Below are positions 1-9,414 of a stretch of 30,686 bases of DNA, in pieces. Source of the DNA: CALMFT01 sp964563595 (GTDB lineage: Bacteria; Patescibacteriota; Gracilibacteria; Absconditabacterales; Absconditicoccaceae); assembly GCA_964563595.1 (NCBI GenBank), contig CAZLWR010000010.1:1-30686 (forward strand), in the 5' to 3' direction. Within the stretch, counting starts at the first letter, position 1. Every line of letters starts with the position of its first letter. The position numbers and the translations under genes were made by a program. The notes below the pieces were generated by a model. It did not search any database. It had not been told where the DNA came from and worked only from the letters and a program-made list of their open reading frames with translations.

Positions 1-32
1 CATCCCAATGATAATACTTCGACTATCGTCAT

Positions 33-68
33 AACAAAAAAATGATTGTCAGATTATCTTCAATCATT
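33..68 (-). terminator. Rho-independent terminator of the transfer operon
   Basis: On the minus strand the 8-bp perfect arms AATGATTG and CAATCATT (plus positions 41-48 and 61-68) enclose a 12-nt loop and are followed directly by a run of seven T. It lies 26 bp beyond the TAA of the last gene in the minus-strand block (94-1164), which is where an operon terminator is expected. The stem is AT-rich, so efficiency is uncertain. Confidence 0.65.
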
Positions 69-93
69 ATCAGTCAATTACAAAATTATCATA

Positions 94-1164
94 TTATAGA
101 CCCAAATTTACTTTCACAAACTCGTAGGACACATATCCCGCTATTACAAAAATACCCATTAGAGTAAGAGAAACCCCTATTTGCTTTTTTGCTACTGCAT
201 AACACATCATACTTATCAGACCCATAATGCCATATTTTATAAATGGATAATCCATACTTTTATCCACAAAAGTCTTATAGATATATAATATAATCAGACC
301 AAATAGTATAGCTCGAACTACTATATGCAACAGTTGCCTTACAATGAGACTAAATGCATCCTGTAAAGTGTGCATCTCCATCTTCATAGCATTCCACCAT
401 AATTTCCAAGAAGAAAGCAGCTTATATATCATGAAATCAATTTTAGATCAACCACTCAATTGATTTAGTCCATGATATCTAAATAATCTATTTTGATTCA
501 TAATAGTATGTAATTCCTTCGTGAAGGAACTCAATGGTTTATCTTTATCGATATCAATTTGTTTTACATAATTACTTTCAAGTAGTTCCATTTTGGTAAT
601 GATCTGTTCCATACGCTCTCTTATCTGAGCAATATTTCCCTGATTAACAAAAATCTCTAAATCATGAGACCATGTTTGCAAAATATCCAAGTCTTTTTCA
701 TCTGTATAGCCCTTAAATCTTACAAGAAAGTCTGCAATATCAGCCCTAGTGTCTTCAACCAATTTCTTTACAGTCGCAGTAATAACTTGCTCTTTTTTTG
801 TAAACTGAGACTCTAACTTTACAATCAAATCATGTGCTTGCTTATCAGTAAGTGGCCTCGCTTTACTATTGATTGAATTGAGTTGTAAAGTATCTGAGGA
901 TGTAGATGTTTTTCAGATTATACTTTTTATCCAAGCATAAAACTCTATGACTTTCTTTATATGCGAAATAATCTGGAACTGCTTACCTTGGTAATCCAAA
1001 CTTGCCACCAAATCATAATCATCCATCGCAATGGTAGCATCCCCATCAACCATAGGCACTATACTGTCTGGTGCGAATAATATCTGGATTTGATTACTAT
1101 CTAAGCCCTCTACAATATGAGAGTATGTATTATTCTGATAAGTGGTGGTTATAAGATAGTTCAT
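94..1164 (-). CDS. Hypothetical membrane-tailed protein, last gene of transfer operon
   Basis: A 356-aa protein is read from the ATG at 1164 to a TAA at 94, passing through two in-frame TGA codons (913-915 and 448-450) that are glycine in code 25; under the standard code it falls into three pieces. Residues 1-85 look like a compact soluble domain, about 110-240 are charged and helical (possible coiled coil), and about 280-350 hold two to three hydrophobic segments, so it is probably anchored by its C-terminus. No family was recognised. It begins 40 bp after the stop of the P-loop ATPase gene and is followed by a terminator, so it is the last gene of that block and may be an accessory part of the transfer apparatus (inference from position only). 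Confidence 0.8.
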
Positions 1165-1204
1165 ATAAGATTAATTATACATATGTACGGATTTTTTACA
1201 AATT

Positions 1205-4200
1205 CTATGGAGCAGCAAGCTGTGGAGGGGGCACAGTGGAGCCAGCAGGGGCTCATGTATCCACAGGAGGAGTTATTACTGGAGCAGTAGGGACTCAGGT
1301 ATCGCCGCCATGAGCTGCTGGAGCAGTAGGGACTCAGGTATCACTAGGAGAAGAAGAGTCGGGGCTTGCAGTATCACTGTTTTCTTCTAGATCCAATCAA
1401 ATTCTCGCTCAGATCTCTGCTTCCACATACTTACGATCTCTACCATACTTGAGTGCACTATATTGTTTCAACACTTCTCTCACCTTTTCATTTTTATAAT
1501 CTTCTGACCAGATTGTATCCAAACTAAACACACGACTGGTTGCATTATCAATATTGAGTTTTACGTAGGTTTTGAAGTTTGATATACCTATAATATCTTC
1601 ACCGCTCAATACCGGTGCATACTCCTTTTGCAAGAACTCGGCATCAGGGGCACCGATTTTAAATGATTGTATAGTACCAACGTTACCAAATACAGCATCT
1701 TTTACAGACTTTTTACCTCAGCTTGTTTCTCCGATATTATTACTACCTCATCCATCAAGCTGTGCGATATACTGGTGGGCCATGATCAGACTAAGATGGT
1801 ATTTACGAGCTTCACTCAGGATATCTGCAAATGTATTTGTTACAAAGTTCTGGAATTCATCCACATAGAGGTAAAAGTCTCTTCTTTTATCCTCAGGAAT
1901 GTCTGCACGAGACATCGCTCCATTACTAATCTGAGATACAATAATCATACCCAACAGTTGGGTATTTAAGTCACCAATCTTACCCTTACTCAAATTCACC
2001 AGCAGTATCTTACCCTCATCCATAATCTTACGGAAGTTGAACACTGATTTGGTCTGTCAGATAATATTTCTTATTAAGGAATTGGTCGTAAACGACACAA
2101 ACTTCGCAGTCAAGTAAGGAATAATTTCTTCTTTTTCACGATCACCGATACTAGCATAAGTCCTTTCCCGGAAGTTTTTCACGGAAGGATTTTTTACTTT
2201 GCTTACCTTATACTCGCGAAATGCTTCATCAGTAAATAATCTTGGTATATCTATCAGCGTAGCACCTTCTTCAAGATCTTCCAATAGTGTAAGCGAACCG
2301 AATTTAAAATATTCCTGCAGTCTAGGGCCGAATATTTCAGGACCAAACATCTTCAAGAACATTTCAGTTGCATCATTCACTACTCTATCAGCTTCTGTAT
2401 AATTATTAATATTATATAAATTCAATCACACTGGCCTCTCTTCATTACCAGCATCAAAGTAGATGACATCTTTTGCACGACTTGGAGGTATGTAATTCAA
2501 TATCTCTTCAACCAAATCTCCATGAGGATCTATCACACAAAAACCATCACCATTCCAAGCATCTTGTCTCGCCATAAATCATAGCAACACCGATTTACCT
2601 CATCATGACTTACCAATAATATAGTGATGTCTTGATCTATCTTTTCTTTTCATATAGATAGGAGAAAAGACGTTTCTATAGACATTGATACCGACTAGTG
2701 ATGCATCTTTAAATACTTTTAATCCATGTCTTTTCTTCGTAATAGTTTCTTTAACAAATTTCCCTTTATCATTAGTCACAATATTTTCTGGGTCTACTTT
2801 GGCATGTAGTTTAGCATCATAAGGTATTAGATTATCAATAGTGTCGACCGTTTCACCATATGCTCGGTGATCTTTACCAAATAACAATGGTATTTTACCT
2901 CATAGATACCCTTCAGTAACAGACCCAGATATGACAAATTCAGTAGGTTCTTTTGGTTTATAAAGATTATCAGGAGCAGCAAGTACTTTATAATCCATCC
3001 ATTTGATAGAAGGACTACGGTTAAAAGTACCATCAGGGAAGTGAAACAAAGTAGTAAGTTGATTCTCAGTAAAGATATTATTTTTGTGCAAGAATGCTAT
3101 AGATCCTATTGAATGCAAAAACTTCCATATAGGCTTGAGAATGAATCATAAAATATCCACTTTCCACTCATTTACATCAAGCTCATTATTAAACTCATCT
3201 TTGAAAATATTATAGATACCAACCATATTACGAATATTGGATTTCGGTTTATCCGATTCGTCTGAACTTGAAATGAAATACAACGAACACGAGAATGCAT
3301 GTCTTCAAGCTTCTTCACCCATTACATTGAGTGCATCTTCCTTTGCCTTTGTCATACGCACAAAATCTTTACCTCATTCCTGATACTTAGATGTATCTCC
3401 AGGTACATTTTCTTTCTTTTTTCCAAATATAAGAAAGTCAAAGATACCAAAAGGAAACAACAGAATTCTTTTTGTTATACTTCATGGTTGAACAAAGTTT
3501 TTATCATTACGGTAAAGGCCCTCTGCTCGCCTTTGAGCCCTACGATTGAATGCTGATCATATAGGTCTACAGTTAATAACAATATCAAAAGTATCACTAT
3601 CGCCTAACGATCACATACTATCAATGACGTTGTTTAGCGGGTCATCTTCAATTTGTTTAAAAGTCTTAATAGGGAATACAGCATCTTTTTTTGGTTCAAG
3701 TGGAACAATATCTCGATACTTACGACTGAACATATTCGGAGCGACGGTTGTTTCGATACTAGAGTCGGCATATTGTGCGGATATGGAAGATTCAATAATT
3801 TCTTGGTATTCTGGATAAGTCGCTACAAGAAAGTACACAGAACCTTTCTCATAATGCAAGGTAACGCTAAACTTTGCTTTATCAAAAATAACTGTCATAA
3901 TCGAATCAATTACACCAAGCTCTCACAATCTATGCATAGATCTAAAAACCTGACTCATTCTACCGATCTTTTCTTTCATGTCCTTGGATATGTCTCTTTG
4001 TTTATCTCTATCTTCTTTAGAGTCACCCCTTGGTAACATAACTTTCAGATATACTATCCTGGGATAATTAAACAAGTCATACAAAAACTGCAAAGCATAC
4101 TTTAGTGACTTTAAAATAAGATATAAAACAAACAATCAGACAATTATTTCTATACCTGTTATAGCGTATCATGTGAGACTATCGACAGTATACCAAGCTT

Positions 4201-4627
4201 GACTTGAAGCAGTAGAGGTAACTATACCTGCTTTTGATTGAGAACCAGTTACATTTTTTACCTCTTTTGTGTTATTATGCTCTTTCGTGCTTGTTAGATT
4301 AGATACTTCTTTTGTATCCTCTTTTCAGTTTATTTGTTCTTTAATATAATCAAAAAACGATTGTGACTCTTGGGGCTTTACGGATTGCAACTCACTCTCG
4401 GTTACTTCCGCGACCTCATGAGATAACTCACCGCTAGGGGCCGAGATAATATCCAAATTGAGAGCTTGCACATATTGCTTTACATTTGCCATACCACCAA
4501 AATCCGTCACACAGCCTCATTTGGCAGGTCACCAAGCACTAGTAGTAACTTTAGAGATAGCTGCTTGCTGCTGAGCAGGATATTTCGATAAGTATTCTTT
4601 GAGTGATTGTTTACAGGTTTCCAACAT
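1205..4627 (-). CDS. Type IV secretion/DNA-transfer P-loop ATPase (TraG/VirD4-VirB4-like)
   Basis: A 1140-aa protein from the only in-frame ATG (4627) to TAG (1205), crossing many TGA-glycine codons. Residues 1-150 are a Thr/Ser/Lys-rich, low-complexity region. About 153-178 is a transmembrane segment, then a cytoplasmic region (180-640). The P-loop at about 671-678 reads GKSGGGKS, with two of its glycines encoded by adjacent TGAs at 2600-2605. The Walker B strand at about 917-925 ends YLYVDEFQNF, a sequence typical of CPR proteins annotated as T4SS DNA-binding/TraG-like ATPases. Between them sits the usual 'IDPHGDL' element. The C-terminus (about 1090-1140) is Pro/Thr/Asp-rich with two copies of DTGVPTAP. 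Expected role: energising substrate or DNA translocation at the inner membrane. The family is clear; whether it acts as coupling protein or VirB4 is not decidable here. Its neighbours, a glucosaminidase and a lipoprotein, suit an envelope-spanning machine. Confidence 0.88.
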
Positions 4628-4777
4628 ACTGCAAGGTATAATAGCTAAGAATTATGATCTTATGGAAGTATAATCAGACTGAGTTCTTTTGTCAAATTGC
4701 CATCAAGACATACGAGAAAGAAAAAACCACCATAGCACAAAGCCATAATGGATCTTAAAGTAAATATAATAAAATTA

Positions 4778-5134
4778 TTATTGAAGTGGTTGCATTGGTT
4801 GCATAGGCTTCATTTCCGGGTATCCAGCTATTACTGTTTCTACAGGAACTCCTTGTTTATCTAAGGAATCAGATACGATCAACAACGCATGAGCGGTATC
4901 CTGTCTGACCGAGCTCATATACTCTGCAATATCTTTAGCCACTTCCGGAGGTATAGGATAAGAAGCATTATTTGCTGTTACCTTTAAATGATTGTTGTTT
5001 AAAACGCAAAGTACCATTTGTTTATGTACATGTTCCATGCGCGGCTTGCTAGCAGCGTCTGTAGCGGGTTGGTCATCGCAAGCAGACAAGCAAGTGAGTC
5101 ATAACATAATAGTTGTTCGTATCTTATTATTCAT
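4778..5134 (-). CDS. Small lipoprotein, unknown function
   Basis: A 118-aa protein from ATG 5134 to TAA 4778. The N-terminus is a classic lipoprotein signal: two Asn, Lys and Arg, a hydrophobic stretch, then the lipobox LSAC with Cys at about residue 18. The signal is intact only if the TGA at 5099-5101 is glycine, which is why a standard-code reading starts too late and loses it. The mature part is soluble and mixed, and the C-terminus is a Met/Pro/Gln-rich tail with MQPMQP repeats. It lies 25 bp after the glucosaminidase gene and 150 bp before the ATPase gene on the same strand, a position often held by VirB7-like lipoproteins in T4SS loci. That analogy is inference; no sequence family was recognised. 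Confidence 0.82.
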
Positions 5135-5159
5135 AGTAAGCGTATTATAAGGTAAATCA

Positions 5160-6239
5160 CTATTTGGATGACCAAGCAAAATATCACATCACGGCTTCTT
5201 CAATGAGGACGTTACGCCTCAAGTCTACTACCCTATCAAGTTGATTGATTCAAGACTTTTGTATACCGTTGATACCTATAATATGGTAGGATTCTTCAGT
5301 TGCATATCATGCAGTCTTAATAACTGCCAACTGTCCCTTGTAGTCCTGAGCAGATAATAATGGCAAATACCTACCCTGCAGACGCACTACTCCAGCATTA
5401 CCGCTTCAAACGTTCTTGACACCAAACAGCAGCAATAATGTATGTGCCGCGAAAGATGCTTCTGGTGTCTTAAAATTAACAAAGGATTCTGCAGCATAAT
5501 CATCAGTATGCTTGGAACTACCATTAAAGTTATATTTTACATAATTTATATGCTCTAACAGTTTGCCCAAAACTTCTTGGTGCTTTGCAGGAGCATAAGG
5601 AAGATATCTTTGAAGATTATCGCCGGCCCTCATAATAGTACTATAGGTACCGATTTTCATACCAAAGTGATTGTTACCATTTATGGCTAGCCTACTTCAT
5701 CCTGCACCACTTTCAATTCTTCACTGAATCAGAGTTACACTAGGCATAATACCAAAAACTGACTCGTTGACTGCGGCCTGCTGCCATTTAAGGAAATAAG
5801 GATCGCTACTGTTTTCCGGTAACAAGGTTGCTCCAGGAACTTCAGCAGCAACTCCAACACCAGTAGTGTTTCTTTCAAATTCTTGAGCAGTTTGGACACT
5901 TCACCACAATGACTGTGTTCAAGCAAGTTGCTCAGCTGCTGTCTTTTCTTGTCTTGCACCCTCCAAAAGTTCAAGTGGCCCGATAACCTCAAAAGCAATA
6001 TCATCATTATTTTTAGTAAACCACGCAGCACCCTGCCATCCTACTGCTCATAAGAAAAGAAACAAAATTGCATATCGGATCCAATCGGACGATCATTTGT
6101 TATTCATGGCCTGTGCAAGTTCTTTAGCAAAAGCATCGCTCAAAAAGCTGCCGCCAGGTGGTACGGGAGGAAGTTCAGGCAAGACACTTTTCGTATCCAA
6201 CCCCTGTTTTGTAGAAACGGGTTGATCGGGTTGACGCAT
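5160..6239 (-). CDS. Membrane-anchored GH73 endo-beta-N-acetylglucosaminidase
   Basis: A 359-aa protein from ATG 6239 to TAG 5160, with about nine TGA-glycine codons. Residues 1-48 are a Pro-rich cytoplasmic tail, about 53-72 a transmembrane helix, and from about 150 a glucosaminidase domain (Pfam Glucosaminidase, GH73/FlgJ-like). The signature around 165-195 has the catalytic Glu in RIESGAG (about E176) followed by a NNHFGMK element, the usual 'ESG.G.S.LA...NNLFG.K' pattern. It should cleave GlcNAc-MurNAc bonds of peptidoglycan on the outer face of the membrane. Downstream come the lipoprotein and P-loop ATPase genes, upstream (21 bp) a multi-pass membrane protein. It could therefore play the VirB1 part, locally opening the cell wall for a transfer machine, or the wall of a host cell. 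The family call is firm; the role is inference. Confidence 0.85.
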
Positions 6240-6260
6240 ATTAATTTAATATTAAAGAAA

Positions 6261-7484
6261 TTAATTAACTTTTCTTCATGTTATAATCGGCACCTCATGT
6301 GCCGGAATAAGCAGAAAAGATCAAGTCTCTTCAGGATCTACTTTACCCCACTTATAAGCTTTTTCAAAATCGTTGATAGAAAATCCAACCAATTGTTTAG
6401 TAGATAACCATGCAATTTGATCTGCTCACAATGTAGTCAATGTGAGCACTCTCATTGTAATCCCCGAAGCAGTTTCTATAGTATATAAATGTACTTTTTG
6501 ATTTCAAACTACTCCCACAATATCATCTCTTATGAGTTCCGCTTCCAAAAAGTTGCATTCAATTACCCTTGGTCTCAAGGAGAGCCGTACCTGATTTGGT
6601 GCACGTCGTTTATTATCATATACCATGTAAGGTTGTTTCGGATATTCAGGTAAATACCAAAATCTTTTCTCGAAGCCCTCATCATAACGGAGATAATCAA
6701 AGTTAATGGCACTTTTCCTAAGAGCATTTAAATCACTATTATAGTGTACACCGCCAAAAACAATACTCAATAATGCCGTTGCAAGCAGAAGACCTGGTTT
6801 CGTTTTTTTAAGATCAGCTAGATAACTCCACAATGATGAGCCGAACAGCGGTCTTTCAACAAATTGCTCAAGAGCCTGATATCAAGCATTGATTTCAAGT
6901 TGATATTCCCTGAATTGAGTATTACCGATGACCATAAGCACAGTAGTAAACCGATCCCAAATCGTTTTGCCGACAAATCTATTTCTTGTACTTATCACAT
7001 ACTTATCATGTTCCCCACGTTCACGCTTCAGTTGCTGAAGAAATTCGTAACGTCCACGTTGGTCAATAATATCAAGTGTTGCCTCCAGCATATTAAATAA
7101 CGAAAATATAAGATTTACTGCATTTTGTCAGAACATCTTAAATGCCTCTAAAGCATAGTCTTTCACTACGTGATCGATTTCATAATGACCTTGCATATAC
7201 ATTGCCCATCATCAAATCAAAGCAGCGGCAATCCGTGGCACCGGTCATCAGGCAAATTTTCTTTTATCAAAAACGTATTCAATACTGTTGGTATTATTAG
7301 CTTTCAGTGCCTTCACATATAAATCACTCTTTGGGGAAAGCGTATCACTAATCTTCCTTTGTATTTTTCACAAAAACGTTAACTCTTTTAGCTCTTCAAC
7401 TGCTTGGGGCAACTCAGAAAGATCAAGCTCTCCTAGTGCCTGTGGCTTAAATCTTAATTCATCACTAGAATCTGGAGTGTTCAT
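6261..7484 (-). CDS. Multi-pass membrane protein, first gene of transfer operon
   Basis: A 407-aa protein from ATG 7484 to TAA 6261, including about ten TGA-glycine codons, two of them paired. At least three hydrophobic segments are visible, at about residues 80-98, 118-138 and 232-250; the C-terminal third is soluble and beta-rich. No family was recognised. The gene heads the five-gene minus-strand block, 21 bp before the GH73 gene, and could supply a VirB6/VirB8-like membrane part, though nothing in the sequence shows that. The start is the first ATG; no strong Shine-Dalgarno precedes it, but a TATAGT box sits only 4 nt upstream of the ATG, so a short or leaderless transcript is possible. 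Confidence 0.78.
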
Positions 7485-7716
7485 AGTCACTATATATACA
7501 ATATAAACTGAAAGACTGGATTTATGTGGCAACAATGTAAAAAAGATAGATCCCAATGCAATAGAATATTATAAATGTCAAACACTATGAATACTTTTTT
7601 GAATAACGAAAAAACCAATGCTGTGGTGAACCACTTGAGTATTAACAACGCCAAACAGCGAGTTACTCAATTGCATTGGTTTTTATCTGCGGAGTAGACT
7701 CCGCTCATCGTAGATC
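7485..7716. repeat. Intergenic region with nested inverted repeats / terminator-like structure
   Basis: There is no convincing gene here. A 12-bp perfect inverted repeat (7610-7621 and 7673-7684, core AACCAATGC / GCATTGGTT) brackets a 51-nt interior that itself folds: GTGG-TGAA-CCAC at 7623-7634, TTGAGTA/TACTCAA (7635-7641 with 7664-7670), and a small CGC/GCG hairpin inside that. Read on the minus strand the outer arm ends in a run of six T, so it can terminate transcription of the GC-rich lipoprotein gene. The three-way-junction shape is more elaborate than a simple terminator. The AT-rich remainder (7485-7605) probably carries the promoter of the gene starting at 7484. Confidence 0.6.
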
Positions 7717-8436
7717 TCAGCGTCCTTTTCTCTTTCCGGCGGGTTTTGGTTTCGGTTTTGCCTTGGGCGGATCGACGAAGTTGCGGAAGGCCATATCGGT
7801 TTGTTTACTTACCGAAAGCAACTGACCCGCTTCAAGCGGACATTCGGCTTGTATCGATTTGAAAACATTGTAGTATCGTAAAGCTTCATCTTTTTGATTT
7901 CGTACCAAAGCACGATGCACATAGAGAAGATTACGGGCACACTTGAACACCGCGGGATGTTTTTTGAATTTTGCAACCGCAGCGTCCGCAGTTTTGCTAT
8001 TGGGCTCTGCCTGTAAGATCCCCGCCCAGGTCTCACCGACCCAGCCCGTGGCCTCCATTACCTGGTCTGTGCTAGGCGTTTTGGTCCGAGCACTAGCACC
8101 AGACCGTCGCGTCGTAGCCCTTTGGCCACCGCCCGTGGGAATCAGTTTAGTATTTGCTTGGTCCTTTACAGGCACAAGCGGCTGATTATGCGTGACCGGC
8201 GGTAAAGGAGCTTGGTTTTGTGCCGCAGCAGCGGGTGGCGGCGTGTCAACAGCAGGAAGCGGGGCTGCCTCCGGCAAGGCTCCATCCACGAGACTGTCGG
8301 GAACGGCCCCTTGGCCACCTGGTAAAGGGGCTTGAGTTTGAGCCACCTGCTGGGATGCTGCGTCACCTTTTTTGCGGCAAGCAGGCATCATGAGCCATAC
8401 TGTCAAGCAAATGAGTACTATAAGATTTCTTTTCAT
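7717..8436 (-). CDS. GC-rich Ala/Pro-rich lipoprotein, unknown function
   Basis: The start is ATG 8436. A lipoprotein signal is clear: MKRN, a hydrophobic core and the lipobox MPAC (Cys about residue 20). Residues about 25-130 are a low-complexity Pro/Ala/Gln linker, 135-220 a helical domain with two Cys, and the end is a basic Lys/Pro tail. None of its roughly 16 glycines is TGA, and local GC is far above the flanks. Read in the standard code it is 239 aa and stops at TGA 7717. In code 25 it runs on 18 residues to TAA 7663, inside the inverted-repeat structure. It may be a recent acquisition or belong to another organism. No family was recognised. Confidence 0.7.
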   Translation of the reverse strand: MKRNLIVLICLTVWLMMPACRKKGDAASQQVAQTQAPLPGGQGAVPDSLVDGALPEAAPLPAVDTPPPAAAAQNQAPLPPVTHNQPLVPVKDQANTKLIPTGGGQRATTRRSGASARTKTPSTDQVMEATGWVGETWAGILQAEPNSKTADAAVAKFKKHPAVFKCARNLLYVHRALVRNQKDEALRYYNVFKSIQAECPLEAGQLLSVSKQTDMAFRNFVDPPKAKPKPKPAGKRKGR

Positions 8437-8463
8437 AATTCAATGATGGATCGTGGTTGTTAA

Positions 8464-8497
8464 GAGGAAGAAGAACTCCGAAAAGTCTTTCTTCCTC
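8464..8497. repeat. Inverted repeat between the two GC-rich genes
   Basis: Nine-bp perfect arms GAGGAAGAA (8464-8472) and TTCTTCCTC (8489-8497), with a 16-nt spacer able to add a short ACT/AGT pairing. It lies between the stop of the upstream gene (8517) and the start of the lipoprotein gene (8436). No T-run follows on either strand, so it may be a weak terminator or an mRNA-stabilising hairpin. Confidence 0.5.
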
Positions 8498-8516
8498 TCG
8501 TTGACGGTGAATGTGG

Positions 8517-9185
8517 TTAGCCTCGGAATTTCGCAGAAAGCTGTGCGACCAATGCGGTGTATTGTGCATGGCCTTGAATCAACGCAAAGTCCGCTTGCAC
8601 ACGCGGGAATTCGGTTGGGGTGATGTCGGTCCGATGTAGATCGGCCTCCAGACGTGTAGCCGCAGCCACAACATCAGGCGGCGGAGCTGTCGGAGGTGGC
8701 GGAGGAGGAGGTGCCTGAGGAGAGGCGAATTGTGCATCTTTCGCAGCAACCAAATCCGTTGCCATCGCAGGGTTCGCCAAATTACTAGCTCCTGCAAGCA
8801 AGGCAGCTCGATCGGCAGCCCATTCAGGATAGTCGGCCTGAGCCGCATTTGCACGATTATAGATGGCTTTGAAAGCATCCATGTTAAAGGCAGTACTTCC
8901 ATTGCTTCCATTGCTTCCATTTCCGGACATCCGAGCTCTGGCTCTGGCGGCCAGGTTTTGGACACCGGCCGGTATAGCTATTCCACGACCTCTCAGCCGC
9001 GGTACAACGAACTTGTAGATTACAAATCCGAGTCCCCCCAGAATTGCAATCCATATCCCATAAAACATCCAGCCATGACCTCCACCCTTCACGCTGCGAG
9101 GAGCACTTAAGAATTCAGGCTGCGTCATCGTCTGGACGCCGTTCATGACTGGGGAGGCAGCGGTCGGTACCTGGGTCGTTGTCAA
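8517..9185 (-). CDS. GC-rich single-pass membrane protein, 5'-partial at gap
   Basis: At least 222 residues are visible, ending at TAA 8517; the 5' end runs into the N gap. The apparent TTG start at 9185 abuts the gap, so the true start may lie inside it (an ATG at about 9146 is an alternative). A transmembrane helix lies at about residues 40-62, flanked by basic RLRGRG. Then come a run of three NGS repeats (9-bp tandem repeat near 8893-8920), a helical Ala-rich domain, a poly-Pro stretch of seven and a second helical domain. As in the adjacent lipoprotein gene, glycine is common but never TGA, and GC is high. No family was recognised. The pair looks like one transcription unit of foreign-type composition. 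Confidence 0.68.
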   Translation of the reverse strand: MTTTQVPTAASPVMNGVQTMTQPEFLSAPRSVKGGGHGWMFYGIWIAILGGLGFVIYKFVVPRLRGRGIAIPAGVQNLAARARARMSGNGSNGSNGSTAFNMDAFKAIYNRANAAQADYPEWAADRAALLAGASNLANPAMATDLVAAKDAQFASPQAPPPPPPPTAPPPDVVAAATRLEADLHRTDITPTEFPRVQADFALIQGHAQYTALVAQLSAKFRG

Positions 9186-9285
9186 NNNNNNNNNNNNNNN
9201 NNNNNNNNNNNNNNNNNNNNNNNNNNNNNNNNNNNNNNNNNNNNNNNNNNNNNNNNNNNNNNNNNNNNNNNNNNNNNNNNNNNNN
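9186..9285. other. Assembly gap (100 N)
   Basis: Exactly 100 N, the conventional placeholder for a scaffold join of unknown length. It separates GC-rich DNA without TGA-glycine on the left from AT-rich recoded DNA on the right. Confidence 0.98.
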
Positions 9286-9342
9286 TAAAGAACGACACCG
9301 ATACCATATCATTTTATTGGAAGAATGCAATAGATATTTCAA

Positions 9343-9371
9343 TAAAAAAACCACAAGTCTGCACCTGTGGT
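9343..9371 (-). terminator. Rho-independent terminator downstream of the 517-aa membrane protein gene
   Basis: On the minus strand ACCACA and TGTGGT (6 bp, 10-nt loop) are followed by a run of seven T (plus 9344-9350). It lies about 45 bp beyond the TAG at 9415. The remaining DNA from 9286 to 9342 shows nothing further. Confidence 0.6.
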
Positions 9372-9414
9372 CCGATTATTTTTGATCCTTAAGCTAACTA
9401 TAATAATGATGGTG

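Noticed and set aside
1..32. Possible start of another minus-strand gene (ATG at 30-32) running off the window
   Set aside because: Only ten codons are visible, directly after a terminator and with no Shine-Dalgarno; it cannot be supported.
4660..4746. A 28-codon minus-strand frame with hydrophobic start between the lipoprotein and ATPase genes
   Set aside because: Too short, no ribosome binding site, and no recognisable sequence; the region more likely holds an internal promoter.
7610..7684. Integron attC-like site
   Set aside because: The outer arms lack the GTTRRRY/RYYYAAC core at the right places and no integrase gene is nearby.
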